A program made the translations under genes and the position numbers. This document shows positions 13,660-14,335 of a DNA stretch of 14,335 bases, in pieces (position 1 is the stretch's first letter; every line of letters starts with the position of its first letter). The notes under the pieces are model-generated. The model made no database searches. It was not told the origin of the DNA and saw nothing but the letters and a program-made list of their open reading frames with translations. Source of the DNA: Patescibacteria group bacterium (GTDB lineage Bacteria; Patescibacteriota; Patescibacteriia; JAACEG01; JAGUWE01); the NCBI GenBank assembly GCA_020062525.1, contig JAGUWE010000075.1:1-14335 (forward strand), written 5' to 3'.

Positions 13660-14335
13660 ATGAGCAAAACAAATTACAAACCCATAAAAGAAGTTGAAAA
13701 ATTAAAAGCCGAAATTAATCGCTCAAGAAAGAAATCGATTTAAAGCTTAAAAAAGGCGAGTATATTTTAGTTAAAAATCCCAAGAGTCCCAACAAGCACT
13801 TCATTTGTTCCTTAGAAGAAATCACCGACTTAAGGATGGTTTTTTATTCCATTATACTAGGAATTTTTAACGCGGAGGGTAAGGAAGATTTAGTAAAATC
13901 AGGGCTTTCAGAGGATTGCTTCGATTATCCAAAACCAGTTAGATTAATTAAGTTACTACTAGATTCTGTACAGAAGAAAAACGCAATAATTGTTGATTTC
14001 TTTGCAGGTTCGGGAACCACTGCTAGAGCCACATTAGAGATGAACCAAGAAGATAAAAGTAATTTCCAATTTATTTTATGTACTAACAATGAAAATAATA
14101 TTATAACAGAGGTTTGTTACCCGAGAGTGAAGAATTCAATTCTTGGCTTAAAACATAGTAATAAATTGGGCGGAAATTTAAAGTATTTCAAAACTGACTT
14201 CGTTGATTATGATGAACCAACGGACAGAAATAAAATTAAACTTACCAAACAAGCAACAGAGATGCTTTGTGTTAAAGAAGGAACTTTTGAAAAGGTAATG
14301 GGTAACGAAAGATTTAAAATTTTCAAAAATTCAAG
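13660..14335 (+). pseudogene. Decayed type III-like DNA methyltransferase (Mod), frameshifted and lacking motif IV
   Basis: An ATG at 13660 opens MSKTNYKPIKEVEKLKAEIN, a coiled-coil-like start, but this frame stops at TAA 13741-13743 after 27 codons. The -1 frame, open from 13719, continues the same heptad pattern (SLKKEIDLKLKKGEY) and runs without a stop to the window edge. It contains FDYPKPVRLIK, then motif I (S-adenosylmethionine binding) VDFFAGSGTTARA, then QFILCTNNENNI, CYPRVKNSI, GGNLKYFKTDFVDYDEPTDR and TEMLCVKEGTFE, all characteristic of type III Mod-like adenine methyltransferases. In these beta-class enzymes the catalytic DPPY motif IV and target domain come before motif I, yet only about 100 codons precede it and no DPPY is present. 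The gene therefore appears to have lost its catalytic half and to carry a 1-nt deletion. A reading through programmed frameshifting is possible but less likely. Confidence 0.75.

Noticed and set aside
1..14335. CRISPR array, tRNA, rRNA or insertion-sequence transposase
   Set aside because: No regularly spaced identical repeats with unique spacers, no cloverleaf or rRNA-like stretch and no transposase motifs were seen; the repeats present are palindromic or simple-word elements.

Overview
The window looks like a stretch of an AT-rich Candidatus Patescibacteria (CPR/Parcubacteria-like) genome. The basis is the gene style: a compact type IV pilus operon with CPR-style minor pilins, WbaZ-like and MtfB-like GT4 glycosyltransferases, short simple-word repeats in the gene gaps, and almost no Shine-Dalgarno sequences. 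This is a family-style inference; there is no rRNA or phylogenetic marker to prove it. UGA is used as a normal stop (pilB, the large pilin gene, radC), which argues against the UGA-recoding CPR lineages.

Region 1 (1-9292, minus strand) is one type IV pilus assembly locus. In transcription order it holds pilB (assembly ATPase), pilC (inner-membrane platform), a very large prepilin with a predicted seven-repeat beta-propeller, a PilW/PilJ-like minor pilin, a large PilX-like protein, then after a 261-bp gap pilM, pilN and the first codons of pilO, which runs off the window. An extended -10 promoter lies just before pilB. PilB powers assembly on PilC, PilM/N/O form the alignment complex, and the three pilin-like proteins would form or prime the pilus and its tip. 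No pilT or prepilin peptidase gene is seen here.

Region 2 (9293-10010) starts with a divergent promoter pair around nested ACTTG/CAAGT palindromes, followed by a small three-helix membrane protein of unknown function. After it comes a 228-bp gap filled with GC-rich hairpins and AT-rich inverted repeats.

Region 3 (10011-12961, plus strand) holds two GT4 glycosyltransferases, probably for surface polysaccharide or glycoprotein glycan synthesis, then radC. The genes are closely spaced and probably co-transcribed.

Region 4 (12962-14335, plus strand) looks like a small accessory island. A near-consensus promoter with an overlapping GTACA/TGTAC palindrome drives a Phd/YefM antitoxin and an overlapping RelE/ParE toxin. 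The toxin frame is cut by an amber codon exactly where the usual C-terminal tail (GVYK here) continues in frame. Next is a decayed type III-like DNA methyltransferase: frameshifted after about 20 codons, lacking motif IV, but still carrying motif I and the characteristic C-terminal region up to the window edge. The most interesting items are the propeller-bearing pilin, the amber-interrupted toxin, the broken methyltransferase and the repertoire of palindromic intergenic repeats.
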